Assembly: GCA_040881665.1 (NCBI GenBank)
Contig: JBBECT010000002.1
Coordinates: forward strand, 111,080-175,079
Length of the DNA stretch: 64,000 nucleotides
Direction: 5' to 3'
Source of the DNA: Actinomycetota bacterium
GTDB lineage: Bacteria > Actinomycetota > UBA4738 > HRBIN12
This document shows, one piece after another, positions 1 to 11,102 of this stretch. Position numbers and translations under genes: made by a program. The number at the start of each line of letters is the position of its first letter. Positions within the stretch are counted from its first letter, which is position 1. The notes beneath the pieces are model-generated. The model was given only the letters and a program-made list of their open reading frames with translations. It made no database searches and was not told the origin of the DNA.

Positions 1-792
1 GATCCGCGCGACCCCGGGGAGTCACCCCTCGGCATGCATCTGGTCGAGGAGGTGATGCCCGAGCTCACCTTCGCCGAACACGGAGCGCTCGACGGCTTCG
101 ATCGCCTCGCGAACCCCAGGACGTTCCTGGGCTTCATGTCGTCGCGCTACTTCTACCGCCGGGTGGTCGGCATCGCCGGGTGGATCGTGATCCCGCTCGC
201 CCTGCTGTTCCTCGCGCGGATCGTCACGGGTCTGCTGATCGTGCTCAGCGGCGATCCTCGCTCCGGGCTGGATGACGCCCTGCGAGCGCGTTTCATCGGG
301 CTCGACACCGTCCAGCTGCTCGCCCTGATCGTTCTCGCGTTCACCGGCCTCGCATTCGCCCGGCGGGGATGGCACAGGGGAGAGGACCAGGTCGGCTCGT
401 TCCGCGGGAAGACGCAGAACGCTCGAACCAAGGACGCCGCCCGCAGGCTCGTCGAGAACGGCTACGCCGGCATGGTCGCGGCGCACACCCACCACTGCGA
501 GCTGTCGGAACTCGACACCGGGTTCTACGCGAACACCGGCTCGTGCTCGCAGGTGATCGACCGGGTTCCGGCTCGGTTGCGGCTCCCCCACGTCTACCTA
601 CCGAGGTTGCAGCTGTCCTGGGTGATGCTCGAGTTCACCAACGGCTGGACCGTCCGGCTGATCGCGGCTCGCCGCGGCGTTCCCGGCGCGTCACGTCTGG
701 AACGGGCGGCCGCCGGCCGCGCCGAACGCCGACTCGAAACCGATCCCGTCCAGGTCGCTTCCTGGCCCAACGGACCGCTGCTGCCCGAGTAG
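1..792 (+). CDS. Membrane-associated metallophosphoesterase, C-terminal part
   Basis: The reading frame is open to the left edge of the window, so the gene is 5'-truncated; the first in-frame ATG is at base 34. The visible part has two hydrophobic segments (about residues 44-73 and 93-109 counted from that ATG), followed by a HTHHCE metal-binding motif and a GFYANTGS block. These match the last motifs of calcineurin-like phosphoesterases, where an HxH pair binds the second metal. The catalytic N-terminal motifs must lie outside the window. The substrate cannot be told from this fragment. The membrane segments inserted before the last motifs suggest action at the cytoplasmic membrane. It converges on holA, with only 4 bases between them. 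Confidence 0.7.
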   Translation, partial: DPRDPGESPLGMHLVEEVMPELTFAEHGALDGFDRLANPRTFLGFMSSRYFYRRVVGIAGWIVIPLALLFLARIVTGLLIVLSGDPRSGLDDALRARFIGLDTVQLLALIVLAFTGLAFARRGWHRGEDQVGSFRGKTQNARTKDAARRLVENGYAGMVAAHTHHCELSELDTGFYANTGSCSQVIDRVPARLRLPHVYLPRLQLSWVMLEFTNGWTVRLIAARRGVPGASRLERAAAGRAERRLETDPVQVASWPNGPLLPE

Positions 793-796
793 ACGC

Positions 797-1744
797 TCAC
801 GCGCCGACGAGGGCCGGCGCGCCGGCGATCTCGCCGACGAGGGACGCCAGGACGATCTCGCCGTCGGCCCCGGACTTCAACGAGCGGTCGGCGTCGACGA
901 GCCGCCCGTGGATCGCGATCAGCTCGGCGATCGAGAAGCGGAAGGCCTGATCGCGGTAGCGGCGCGCCTGCCAGTCGAAGCGCAGACCCGCGGCCTTCGC
1001 GAGATCGGCCAGCGGCATCCGCTCGGGGAGCGAGCGCACCTTCAACAGGTCTCGCACCCGCGACGCGATGTAGCCGAGGATCATCAGCGGGTCGGCCCGT
1101 TGCTCGAGCAGCGACCGCAGCGCGACGATCCCTCCGGGCAGGTCCTTGCCGAACGCACGGTCGCACAGGTCCCACAGGTGCTGTTCCCCCAGCCCCCGGA
1201 ATTGCGTCGAGACGAGGTCGGGGGTGATCGTCTGAGCGGGGTAGGCAGCTCCGAGCTGCACGACCGCCTGGTCGAGCGCCGCCGGCTCCTCGCCGAGGCG
1301 CTCCACGAGCGCGGCGGCGGCCGCCCCCGAAACATCGGTCCGGTGCCGCCGGCCTCGCTCGACGATCCATCCGGGGAGCTCCTTGCGAGCGAGCTTGACC
1401 TCGCGCACGGCCCCGACCGGCTTGACGGCCTTGACCAACGCAGCAGGAGGCTTGCCCCGCTCCGCGGTGGTGCAGTTCAGCACGAGGATCGCGTCGGGAT
1501 CGGGCGCGCTCAGGTACGCGGTGAGCGCGGTCTGGGCCTCCTTGGTGAGCTTTCGGCAGTCGGTGACATGCAAGGCGCGCGGCTCGCCGAACAGCGACGG
1601 CGTCGCGAGGTCCGACAGCTCGGCGCCCTCCCATTCCGCTGCGTCGACCTCACGAGCTTCGACGTCTCCGAGCACCCGCAGGGCCTCATCCCGCAAGAGG
1701 AAGGGGTCCTCGCCCCACAGCAACACGATCGGTGAGCTCGCCAC
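797..1744 (-). CDS. holA: DNA polymerase III delta subunit
   Basis: This is a 315-residue protein close to the family's usual 320-345. The start IVLLWGEDPFL is the typical beginning of the AAA+-like delta subunit, which opens the beta sliding clamp within the clamp-loader complex. The later pattern (region around LYTALxYRxDP-like YIASRVRDLLKVR) also fits the family. The start is a GTG at 1742-1744. A TAGGAT hexamer lies 9 bases upstream, and there is no Shine-Dalgarno sequence. It lies just downstream of comEC, the usual comEA-comEC-holA order in Actinobacteria and Firmicutes. Confidence 0.9.
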   Translation of the reverse strand: MASSPIVLLWGEDPFLLRDEALRVLGDVEAREVDAAEWEGAELSDLATPSLFGEPRALHVTDCRKLTKEAQTALTAYLSAPDPDAILVLNCTTAERGKPPAALVKAVKPVGAVREVKLARKELPGWIVERGRRHRTDVSGAAAAALVERLGEEPAALDQAVVQLGAAYPAQTITPDLVSTQFRGLGEQHLWDLCDRAFGKDLPGGIVALRSLLEQRADPLMILGYIASRVRDLLKVRSLPERMPLADLAKAAGLRFDWQARRYRDQAFRFSIAELIAIHGRLVDADRSLKSGADGEIVLASLVGEIAGAPALVGA

Positions 1745-1753
1745 GACCCGCCC

Positions 1754-1759
1754 ATCCTA
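1754..1759 (-). promoter_or_regulatory. -10 hexamer of holA
   Basis: TAGGAT (read on the minus strand) ends 9 bases before the holA GTG, so transcription would start at or next to the start codon. No -35 is obvious. Confidence 0.45.
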
Positions 1760-1781
1760 CGGGCGCCCGATCACCGACGAC

Positions 1782-4172
1782 CTAGGCGAGCCCGACGCCG
1801 CCGGGTCCGAGGGTGAGGACGACATCCCCGTGCTGGTCGGTACGGACCACCTGCGCCCCCGTTGCCTCGAGCTCGTCGAGGACCCAGCCGACCGGATGCC
1901 CGTAGGGGTTCTCACCCACGCTGACGACCGCGATCGACGGCGCCACCGCCTCGAAGAACTCGGGAACGGAGGTCCCGCCGCCGTGATGCGGCACCTTCAA
2001 CACGTCTGCCCGCAGATCGAGGCCGGCATCGAGCATCGCCTCCTGTGCGGGCTCCTCCGGTTCGGTCGCGAACAGCACCGTGCGGTCGCCCCAGCGGATG
2101 CGCAGCACGAGGGCGTCGTTGTTGAGATCGGACTCGGTCGAGGTGAAGCACTCGGCGGGAGACAGGACCTCGACCGTGAGATCGCCAACCCTGTAGGACG
2201 CCCCGGTTCGCGGATGCTGAAGGGGAACGCGTTCCTCGCTGATCGCGCGCAACAACTCCGGCCGCAGCGCTCCCCACTCGTCGGGGCACCCGGGCTCGAG
2301 GACGGTCCCCACCGGGAAGCGCGCCAGGACGGCGGGGAGCCCCACGATGTGATCGGCGTGTGGGTGCGATGCGACGACCAGGTCGAGCCGCCGGACCCCG
2401 AGCGCGGCCAGCTCGCCGGCGACCTCGTCGGGATCCGGCCCGCCGTCGATCAGGATCCGCGCCCCACCCGGCGAGCTCACGAGCGCGGCGTCGCCCTGGC
2501 CGACGTCGAAGACACGAACCTCCAGCCCTCCGGGCGGACCCGCGCCGAGCGCGACCCACCACGCGAGCACCGGGACGATCGCCGCGGCGGCGATCGGGAC
2601 GATGCGCGGGAACGGGCGCTGGGTCCGAAGGCGCCACACGATCGCGGCGACCAGCGCCGTCCCGGCGAGCAGCACGCCGATCCCCCCTCCCGACGCGAGC
2701 GCCGGCACCGGCGCTTTGGCCGCGCGATCGGCGACGACCTCCAGACCGCGGACCGGGACCAACGCCATGCCGGCGAGTAGGCGTCCGAGCGGTTCGAGAA
2801 CCGCCCCGGCTGCGGCCGCACCGAGCCCGAGCAGCATCGAGGGCGCGACGAGTGGGAACGCGGCCAGGTTCGCGAGGATCGTGGTCCCCGGCACCTCCCG
2901 GAAATGGAACAGCAGCAACGGGGTGACCCCGAGCTGGGCCGCGATGGTCGTTCCGACGGCGAGTGCCGCCGGGCGCGGCAGCCACGACAGGCGATCGGCC
3001 AGGGGCGCCGCGAGCGCAGCGAGCCCGGCCGTCGCCGCGACCGACAGCTGGAAACCGACCGACCAGACGAGCCAGGGGTCGAGCACGAGCAGGACCAGCA
3101 CCGCACCCGCGACGAGCGCACCAGTGGCTCTCGGCCGCCCCGACGCGACGCCGAGCAACGCGAGCCCCGCCATCACGCCGGCACGGAGCACGGATGGCTC
3201 GCCGCCCGTGACGAGCACGACCGCGGCGACCAGCGCCACTCCCCCGGCGAACCGCACGGTCCGCGGCAACCGGAGCAGGCTCGCGAGCCAGAGTGCCGGA
3301 ACGAGGACCATCGCGACGTTCCCGCCGGACGCCACGAGCAGATGACCGAGCCCGGCCGCGTCGAAGTCGCGCTCGAGCGCGGGATCGAGGTTCGCTCCGT
3401 CACCGAGCGCCAGCCCCATCAGAAGCCCTGCCTCGCGGGGCGGGAACAGCGCCAGGAGCGCTCGCGACGTCGCGGCGCGCACGCCCTGTGCCGCGCGCAC
3501 GAACGTGTTGGCCGACGGCCCGATCCGTTCCAGCTCGTCGACGGTCACGAGCACGCCGATCCCACGCCGTCGCAACGACATGCGGAACCCTGGATCGTCG
3601 GGGACCTCGATGCTGCCCTCGATCACGACCCGGTCGCCACGGACGACACCCGCAGGTGGATCACCCCGGCCGGAGATCCAGGCGCGCTCGCGCACCCCGA
3701 CGACACCCTCGCCGCCGTCGAACGAGCCGACGTCGGCGAGCGCCGACCATCCGTACGGTCCGAGGGTGGGATCGGTCCGGAGCGCGGCCTCCAGACGCCC
3801 CGAAGAAGGAGCCGCGCCGGCGAGCACGCCGTCGTCGAGCCGGGCCTCCCAGAGTCCTGCCCACCCGACCCCGAACAGGATCAGGCCCGCCAGGGCGAGC
3901 GCGGTCACACCCGGCTTCGTCACGCGGCCCGGCGCAAGCGCTTCGAGCGCCGCGATCGCGTCGGACCCTCGCGGACGTTCCGCCCCGATCCTGCCTGAGA
4001 GGTCGATCTCATCGAACGACCGCGGTCCGGATGCACCGACCGCTGCGCCGATCAGACCCGCCGCCCCCAGGAGCAACCAGCCCCATTCCGGAACGGCGCC
4101 GCCAAGGATCGGCCACGCGAGCAGCCCAAGCGTGAACGCGCCGGCCGCCGCCGGCAGCAGCACGACGCCCAC
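1782..4172 (-). CDS. comEC: ComEC/Rec2 DNA-uptake channel protein
   Basis: This 796-residue membrane protein carries single-stranded DNA across the cytoplasmic membrane in natural transformation. The N-terminal third is hydrophobic, followed by the ComEC/Rec2 core (GLALGDGANLD, LLVASGGNVAM and the NLAAFPLVAP segments). The C-terminal roughly 260 residues form a metallo-beta-lactamase-fold domain with SHPHADHIVGL and VPHHGG motifs, thought to degrade the non-transported strand. Length and domain order are those of a complete ComEC. It starts with GTG, one base after the comEA stop, so the two are co-translated. A pilus system would be needed for uptake but is not in this window. Confidence 0.93.
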   Translation of the reverse strand: MGVVLLPAAAGAFTLGLLAWPILGGAVPEWGWLLLGAAGLIGAAVGASGPRSFDEIDLSGRIGAERPRGSDAIAALEALAPGRVTKPGVTALALAGLILFGVGWAGLWEARLDDGVLAGAAPSSGRLEAALRTDPTLGPYGWSALADVGSFDGGEGVVGVRERAWISGRGDPPAGVVRGDRVVIEGSIEVPDDPGFRMSLRRRGIGVLVTVDELERIGPSANTFVRAAQGVRAATSRALLALFPPREAGLLMGLALGDGANLDPALERDFDAAGLGHLLVASGGNVAMVLVPALWLASLLRLPRTVRFAGGVALVAAVVLVTGGEPSVLRAGVMAGLALLGVASGRPRATGALVAGAVLVLLVLDPWLVWSVGFQLSVAATAGLAALAAPLADRLSWLPRPAALAVGTTIAAQLGVTPLLLFHFREVPGTTILANLAAFPLVAPSMLLGLGAAAAGAVLEPLGRLLAGMALVPVRGLEVVADRAAKAPVPALASGGGIGVLLAGTALVAAIVWRLRTQRPFPRIVPIAAAAIVPVLAWWVALGAGPPGGLEVRVFDVGQGDAALVSSPGGARILIDGGPDPDEVAGELAALGVRRLDLVVASHPHADHIVGLPAVLARFPVGTVLEPGCPDEWGALRPELLRAISEERVPLQHPRTGASYRVGDLTVEVLSPAECFTSTESDLNNDALVLRIRWGDRTVLFATEPEEPAQEAMLDAGLDLRADVLKVPHHGGGTSVPEFFEAVAPSIAVVSVGENPYGHPVGWVLDELEATGAQVVRTDQHGDVVLTLGPGGVGLA

Positions 4173-4173
4173 C

Positions 4174-4851
4174 TCAGATCGTCACGTGGTCGCGGATCTC
4201 CTCGAGGGTGGCAGGTCCGATCCCACTGACGTCCTCCAGCTCGTCGATCGACGTGAACGGGCCGTTCTCGATGCGGTGGTCGATGATCTCCTGCGCCAGT
4301 ACCTCGCCGATGCCCGACAGCTCCTCGAGCTCGATCGCGTCGGCGGTGTTGACGTTGATCGTGTCGCCCTCGCCGGCTCCGGGCGCCGCGGGCAACCCGC
4401 CCGGAGCCGTGGCGCCGCGCTCGGGAACGACGATCTGGGAACCGTCGGTGAGCAGCGCCGCGAGGTTGAGGCCGTCAAGGACCGCCCGCCCGGTGGGTCC
4501 GCGTGCCGCGTCGATCGCATCGATCACCCGATCACCCGGAACGAACTCGTACACCCCCGGTCGCCGAACCTCGCCGGCCACGTGCACGAAGATCGCCTGC
4601 GACCCCCCGGCGCCGGCGGCCGGGGTCGCGGATGCTCCCGGCGCGGTCAACCCGGAGCCCTGTGCGACGGCGGACGGCGAAGAGGATGGCGCGATGGCTC
4701 CGCCGACCTGCTGCACGGCCACCGGCTCGGGCAACGAGCGGAGGTACCAGACCGCGACGGCGCCGACGAGCGAGGCGACGAGCACGAGCATCCCGATCAA
4801 CTCGCGCCGCGACAGCGTCGCGAGGCGATCGCGCAACGACAGGTCGGACAT
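4174..4851 (-). CDS. comEA: ComEA helix-hairpin-helix DNA receptor
   Basis: The 225-residue protein has a short cytoplasmic start and one transmembrane helix (around LIGMLVLVASLVGAVAVWYL). A low-complexity Ala/Pro/Ser linker follows, then an SLBB-type domain (IFVHVAGEVRRPGVYEF). The C-terminus holds two helix-hairpin-helix motifs ([20 protein letters not shown] and DVSGIGPATLEEIR). This is the standard membrane-anchored ComEA that binds incoming double-stranded DNA outside the membrane and passes it to ComEC, encoded next. The ATG has a strong GGGGGAGGG Shine-Dalgarno sequence. A TAGGCT hexamer about 50 bases upstream probably drives comEA-comEC-holA. Confidence 0.92.
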   Translation of the reverse strand: MSDLSLRDRLATLSRRELIGMLVLVASLVGAVAVWYLRSLPEPVAVQQVGGAIAPSSSPSAVAQGSGLTAPGASATPAAGAGGSQAIFVHVAGEVRRPGVYEFVPGDRVIDAIDAARGPTGRAVLDGLNLAALLTDGSQIVVPERGATAPGGLPAAPGAGEGDTINVNTADAIELEELSGIGEVLAQEIIDHRIENGPFTSIDELEDVSGIGPATLEEIRDHVTI

Positions 4852-4899
4852 GCACCCTCCCCCACGGTCGGAACGGATCGAGGGAGAGGAACGCAGGCG

Positions 4900-4905
4900 A
4901 GCCTA
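4900..4905 (-). promoter_or_regulatory. -10 hexamer of the comEA-comEC operon
   Basis: TAGGCT on the minus strand lies 48 bases before the comEA ATG. Unlike many promoters in this window it would give a normal leader, matching the strong Shine-Dalgarno sequence of comEA. Confidence 0.35.
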
Positions 4906-4955
4906 GTGGACACCCCGAGCGGGAGCCGTGACCCGCATCACAGCAGGACCGAGAT

Positions 4956-7412
<2,457 letters not shown>

Positions 7413-7422
7413 GATGTGCGCC

Positions 7423-7428
7423 ATGCTA
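7423..7428 (-). promoter_or_regulatory. -10 hexamer of leuS
   Basis: TAGCAT on the minus strand, 10 bases before the ATG at 7412. If real, it would place the transcription start at the start codon and exclude the ATG at 7424. Confidence 0.4.
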
Positions 7429-7521
7429 CCGAACGCCCAACGACCGGACACGAACGCGACGATCCCGTTGCGGATCCGCCAGGACTTCGTCGCGATCCAC
7501 GATCCGGCTCCCGCGACGCGA

Positions 7522-7527
7522 TACCGT
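7522..7527 (+). promoter_or_regulatory. -10 hexamer of the 7536 membrane protein gene
   Basis: TACCGT, 8 bases before the ATG at 7536, with no Shine-Dalgarno sequence between them. It fits the leaderless pattern seen across the window. Confidence 0.4.
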
Positions 7528-7535
7528 CCGGCCGC

Positions 7536-8045
7536 ATGGAGACGACCGTTGAACGCACACGTCGGATGGAGCGCGCTGAGACCGCGACGACCCTGTTCGC
7601 GGCCGCCGGGGTCATCTTTATCCCGGGATGCCTCGTCGCCGGCTACCAGATGCAGCGCCACGACTCGAGTTGGTGCCCGGATGGGCGGGCGGACTACCTC
7701 TGCGCCAACGCCCCGTTCAGGACCGGTACGGCACTTGCGGGCGCCGTCGCGTCCGCCGTCGCGATCGCGGGAACGGTGTACTGGATGCGGGATGCATCGC
7801 GCGCATCGTCGATCGCGGTCGTGGTTGCCCTCTCCGGAGCGATCGCAGCCCTCGCCGTCTACTGGTTCGTACCCCTCTTCAACCCGGCGGGCCCCCTTCT
7901 CGGAGGCTTTGCCTGGCTCGCGGTCACCGCGATCGGGATCAGCCGGGAGGCCCTTTCCCCGACCCAGCGGCTCCGGATCAGCTGCACACTCGGAGCCGCG
8001 GCGGCGTTCGCGCTCGGGTTCGGACCCCAGTACTTCGGCGACTGA
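7536..8045 (+). CDS. Small integral membrane protein, unknown function
   Basis: The 169-residue protein is mostly hydrophobic. About four or five membrane segments are visible, starting at residues 17-36 (FAAAGVIFIPGCLVAGY) and continuing through AGAVASAVAIAGTVYW and AVVVALSGAIAALAVYWF to the C-terminus. A short, probably extracytoplasmic, loop after the first helix contains two Cys (WCPDGRADYLC) that could form a disulfide. I recognise no family. The reading frame is open upstream to 7416, but those codons look non-coding. The ATG at 7536 follows a TACCGT hexamer; the ATG at 7566 is an alternative. It is divergent from leuS and converges on the GGDEF-EAL gene, with 3 bases between them. Confidence 0.6.
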   Translation: METTVERTRRMERAETATTLFAAAGVIFIPGCLVAGYQMQRHDSSWCPDGRADYLCANAPFRTGTALAGAVASAVAIAGTVYWMRDASRASSIAVVVALSGAIAALAVYWFVPLFNPAGPLLGGFAWLAVTAIGISREALSPTQRLRISCTLGAAAAFALGFGPQYFGD

Positions 8046-8048
8046 GCC

Positions 8049-10184
8049 TCAGCGCTTTGTGGGATCGGCTGCGATCGCCGGGACGTGGCCCTCGTTCTCG
8101 CGCCAGAGGGTCTCGAGCTCGGAGGCGACGACCGGGCGCGCCATGTAGAAGCCCTGGCCGAGCAGGCAGCCGTTGTCGACGAGGAACGACAGCTCCTCGA
8201 CGGTTTCGATGCCCTCCGCGAGGGGGGTCATGCCGAGGGAGTGCGCGAGCTGGACCATCGCGGTCACCATGCTCGCGCCGTCCGCGTCAGAATCGACGTC
8301 GCGGACGAAGGTCCGGTCGATCTTCAGGATGTCCACGGGCAGGTGGCGGAGCCGGGACAGGGACGAGTGCCCGGTTCCGAAATCGTCGATCGCCAGACGC
8401 AGACCCCACGCGTGCAGCTCGGTCAGCAGCCGTTGCGTTCGATCCGGATCGGTCATCGCCGTCGACTCGGTGATCTCTACGACGACGTTGCGGGGATCGA
8501 TGTTGCAGGCGTTCAGTCGGCCGAGGATCTCCTCGCACAGGTTCGCCTGCCAGAGCTGGCGCGGCGAGAGGTTGAAGCTCGCCTCGAGATCGATGCCGGC
8601 GTCGGCCCACGTGCGCTGCTGACGCGACAGTTCCTCGATCACCCAGTCGCCGATCGCGCCGATCAGGCCCATCTCCTCGGCAAGCGGGATGAACTCGCCC
8701 GGAGGGACCAGTCCGCCGTTCGGTTCGCGCCACCGAACGAGCGCCTCGATCCCCTGGATCCTTCCGGTGTCCAACTCGACGATCGGTTGGTAGTGCAGCT
8801 CCCAGTGCTGTTCCTCGACGGCGCGGCGCAGCCGGGTGGACAAGGACAGCTTGCTCGCGGAGTCCTCGCCGTGCTCGCGGAACACGAGGTAGTTCCCCGG
8901 CGCCGAGCGCTTCGACTGGTACATCGCCTCGTCGGAGTTCTTCAGCAGCGCTTCCGCGTCGTTGGCGTCCTGTGGGAACAGGGAGATCCCGATCGAGGCC
9001 GAGGCGTAGAACTCCTGGTCGTTCAGATGGAACGGTGCTTCCAGCGCCTCCTTGACACGGGCGGCGACCGACTCGGCAACGAGCAGCGCCGCGTCGGTTC
9101 CCGGCATCGCACCGGTCCCGCGCTCGAGATCCGACAGCAGCATCAGGAACTCGTCGCCCCCCTGGCGCGCGACCAGGTCGGTCTCGCGCGTACACACCCG
9201 AAGGCGGTCGGCAAGCTGCTCGAGCAGCTGGTCGCCGGCGTGGTGGCCCAGCGAGTCGTTCACGAGCTTGAAGTTGTCGAGGTCGAGGAACAGCACCCCG
9301 ACGCCGAGACCGTGGCGTCCCGCGCGCGCGAGTGCCATCTCGACCATCTCCTCGAACAACGCGCGGTTCGGAAGCCCGGTGAGCTTGTCGTGATAGGCGA
9401 GGAAAGCGACCTGCTCCTCCGCGGCCTTGCGTTCGCTGATGTCGAAGATCACGCCCTGGATCAGCCAGGGGTCGCCCGACTCGTTGCGGATGATCGAGGC
9501 CTGCTCCTGAACCCACTTGACCGTGCCGTCCTCGTGCACCATCCGGTACTCGTGGTCGAGGAGCTCCTTCGCCTCGTACGCCTCGACGTACTCGTCCCAC
9601 GCCGTCTCGATGTCGTCGGGGTGAACGTGGTGGCGCCACACGTACGGATCGGCGAGCCACTGGTCGGGCGTGACGCCGAGCAGCTGCTGGACCTGCGGGC
9701 TCACGTAGATGCTCGTCTCGTCCTCGTCGACCGGGTCGATATAGGTCAGGCCCGGGAGGTGTTCCACGAGCGCGCGGTACTTGGCCTCGGCCTCGAACTG
9801 CGCCTCCGACCCGGCGATCAGCTCGGTGATGTCGCGCAAGGTCACGACGACGAGTGCTCCCGAATCGGACTCGACCTTGCCGGTGTGGACCTCGACCGGC
9901 ACGTCGGTGCCGTCCTTGCGACGGCAGGCGGCGGCTCGTGGCTTGTCGTCCATCGCACCGAGGCCGTCGGGCAGCAGGGTCTCGATCGGGCTGCCGATCA
10001 GATCGGCGGCGGCGAACCCCGACAGTTCCTGCGCGCGCCGATTCACGAAAACGATGCGCCGGTCGGGACCGGCGAGCACCAGGCACTCGGGTGTTCCCTC
10101 CAGCAGGCGATCGGGCGCGACCGATCTCGGGAGACCGAGCGCGCTTTCCTCCGGCGCGCCGATCTCGCGGGCAGAGCTGACCAC
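8049..10184 (-). CDS. PAS-PAS-GGDEF-EAL c-di-GMP turnover protein
   Basis: This 711-residue soluble signalling protein combines two sensor domains with both c-di-GMP enzymes. PAS 1 is around residues 20-120 and PAS 2 with a PAC segment around 130-255. The GGDEF cyclase domain follows: GGDEF at 342-346 is intact, with an RETD inhibitory site five residues before it. The EAL phosphodiesterase domain has EAL at 480-482 plus EITES and DDFGTGHSS. Both active sites look functional. No membrane segments are present, so it senses a cytoplasmic cue. The GTG at 10184 is chosen because an AAGGGGG Shine-Dalgarno sequence sits about 9 bases upstream. The frame extends to 10274 without a comparable site. 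Confidence 0.92.
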   Translation of the reverse strand: MVSSAREIGAPEESALGLPRSVAPDRLLEGTPECLVLAGPDRRIVFVNRRAQELSGFAAADLIGSPIETLLPDGLGAMDDKPRAAACRRKDGTDVPVEVHTGKVESDSGALVVVTLRDITELIAGSEAQFEAEAKYRALVEHLPGLTYIDPVDEDETSIYVSPQVQQLLGVTPDQWLADPYVWRHHVHPDDIETAWDEYVEAYEAKELLDHEYRMVHEDGTVKWVQEQASIIRNESGDPWLIQGVIFDISERKAAEEQVAFLAYHDKLTGLPNRALFEEMVEMALARAGRHGLGVGVLFLDLDNFKLVNDSLGHHAGDQLLEQLADRLRVCTRETDLVARQGGDEFLMLLSDLERGTGAMPGTDAALLVAESVAARVKEALEAPFHLNDQEFYASASIGISLFPQDANDAEALLKNSDEAMYQSKRSAPGNYLVFREHGEDSASKLSLSTRLRRAVEEQHWELHYQPIVELDTGRIQGIEALVRWREPNGGLVPPGEFIPLAEEMGLIGAIGDWVIEELSRQQRTWADAGIDLEASFNLSPRQLWQANLCEEILGRLNACNIDPRNVVVEITESTAMTDPDRTQRLLTELHAWGLRLAIDDFGTGHSSLSRLRHLPVDILKIDRTFVRDVDSDADGASMVTAMVQLAHSLGMTPLAEGIETVEELSFLVDNGCLLGQGFYMARPVVASELETLWRENEGHVPAIAADPTKR

Positions 10185-10336
10185 GGGTGAACCCCCTTGT
10201 GCTGCCGACTCGATGCTCGTTGCATCGGTCCGACGCAGACACGGCCTGAGCGCACAGCCGGGTGGTTCCCACATCTACCTCGAACTAGGTAGTCCGGACG
10301 AGGCACGCACGAGCGCGAACCGGACTTCCCTCGTGC

Positions 10337-11068
10337 TCAGCTCGTGCTCCGAGGCGATCCCTCGGCGACCACACGCGCGAACCGCCGAAACACCTCCGTT
10401 CCTGCGGTTCGGTGGGCGGCGAGGTGCCGGTCGGCCTCGGCGCCCAGCTGCTCTCGGCTCTTGCCCCACACCGCAGCGAGCTCACCCGGCGTGAAGTCGC
10501 CGGCCCAACGCGAGATCTCGCCGCGGTCGATCTCGAAGTGGAACTGGACCCCCCACGCCACCTCCCCCACCCGGAATGCCTGGACGGGCGTCGTCATCCC
10601 TCGCGCGAGCTGCAACGCGCCGTCGGGCAGCTCGACCATGTCCTCGTGCCAGTGGAAGACGCGATCACCCGGCCCGTAGACCGACAGCAGCGGATCGCCG
10701 GCCGCGTCGTCGGCGGGCTCGATCGGCTCGAACCCGATCTCGCGCTCGGGCGCCCTCGGAACGGCAGCGCCGAGCGCCCGCGCGAGCAGCTGCCCTCCCA
10801 GACAGATGCCGAGGAAGGGGATCTGCTGCTCGACCGCGCGTCCCGCGAGATCGCGGACCTCACGAAGGAACGGGAAGCCGCTCACATGATCGACGTTCAT
10901 CTCGCCGCCGAACATCACCACGCCGCCGAACCCTTCGAGCGGAGGGAGCTGCTGACCCGCGTGCGCCTCGACCGTCTCGAACGGGATGCCGTCGGCGGTG
11001 TACACCTCGGGCGCGATGCCGAGCGTGTCGCTGGGGTCGTTGCGCACGAACAGGATCGGTGGCGCCAC
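10337..11068 (-). CDS. Class I glutamine amidotransferase (GMP synthase-like)
   Basis: This is a 243-residue stand-alone type 1 glutamine amidotransferase domain. The nucleophile Cys is in GICLGGQLLA, and the His and Glu of the triad are in QFHFEID. It removes the amide of glutamine or hydrolyses gamma-glutamyl compounds. The family includes GMP synthase-like and gamma-glutamyl-polyamine hydrolases, and I cannot choose among them. No synthetase partner is adjacent, so it is probably an independent hydrolase. The start is a GTG with TAGGCT only 5 bases upstream. The 152 bases between its stop and the GGDEF-EAL start hold no gene and no riboswitch that I can recognise. Confidence 0.85.
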   Translation of the reverse strand: MAPPILFVRNDPSDTLGIAPEVYTADGIPFETVEAHAGQQLPPLEGFGGVVMFGGEMNVDHVSGFPFLREVRDLAGRAVEQQIPFLGICLGGQLLARALGAAVPRAPEREIGFEPIEPADDAAGDPLLSVYGPGDRVFHWHEDMVELPDGALQLARGMTTPVQAFRVGEVAWGVQFHFEIDRGEISRWAGDFTPGELAAVWGKSREQLGAEADRHLAAHRTAGTEVFRRFARVVAEGSPRSTS

Positions 11069-11073
11069 CGGCG

Positions 11074-11079
11074 AGCCTA
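11074..11079 (-). promoter_or_regulatory. -10 hexamer of the amidotransferase gene
   Basis: TAGGCT on the minus strand, 5 bases before the GTG at 11068. Too close for a Shine-Dalgarno sequence; predicts a leaderless mRNA. Confidence 0.45.
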
Positions 11080-11102
11080 GCAGCGGCCGTCGGGTCGGCG
11101 GA

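Noticed and set aside
8085..10190. A 701-codon open frame on the plus strand
   Set aside because: It is the antisense shadow of the GGDEF-EAL gene; in high-GC DNA the opposite strand of a real gene often stays open. The product has no recognisable motifs, while the minus strand has all of them.
10185..10336. Possible c-di-GMP riboswitch before the GGDEF-EAL gene
   Set aside because: The region lacks the conserved GEMM core bases and has no clear aptamer fold.
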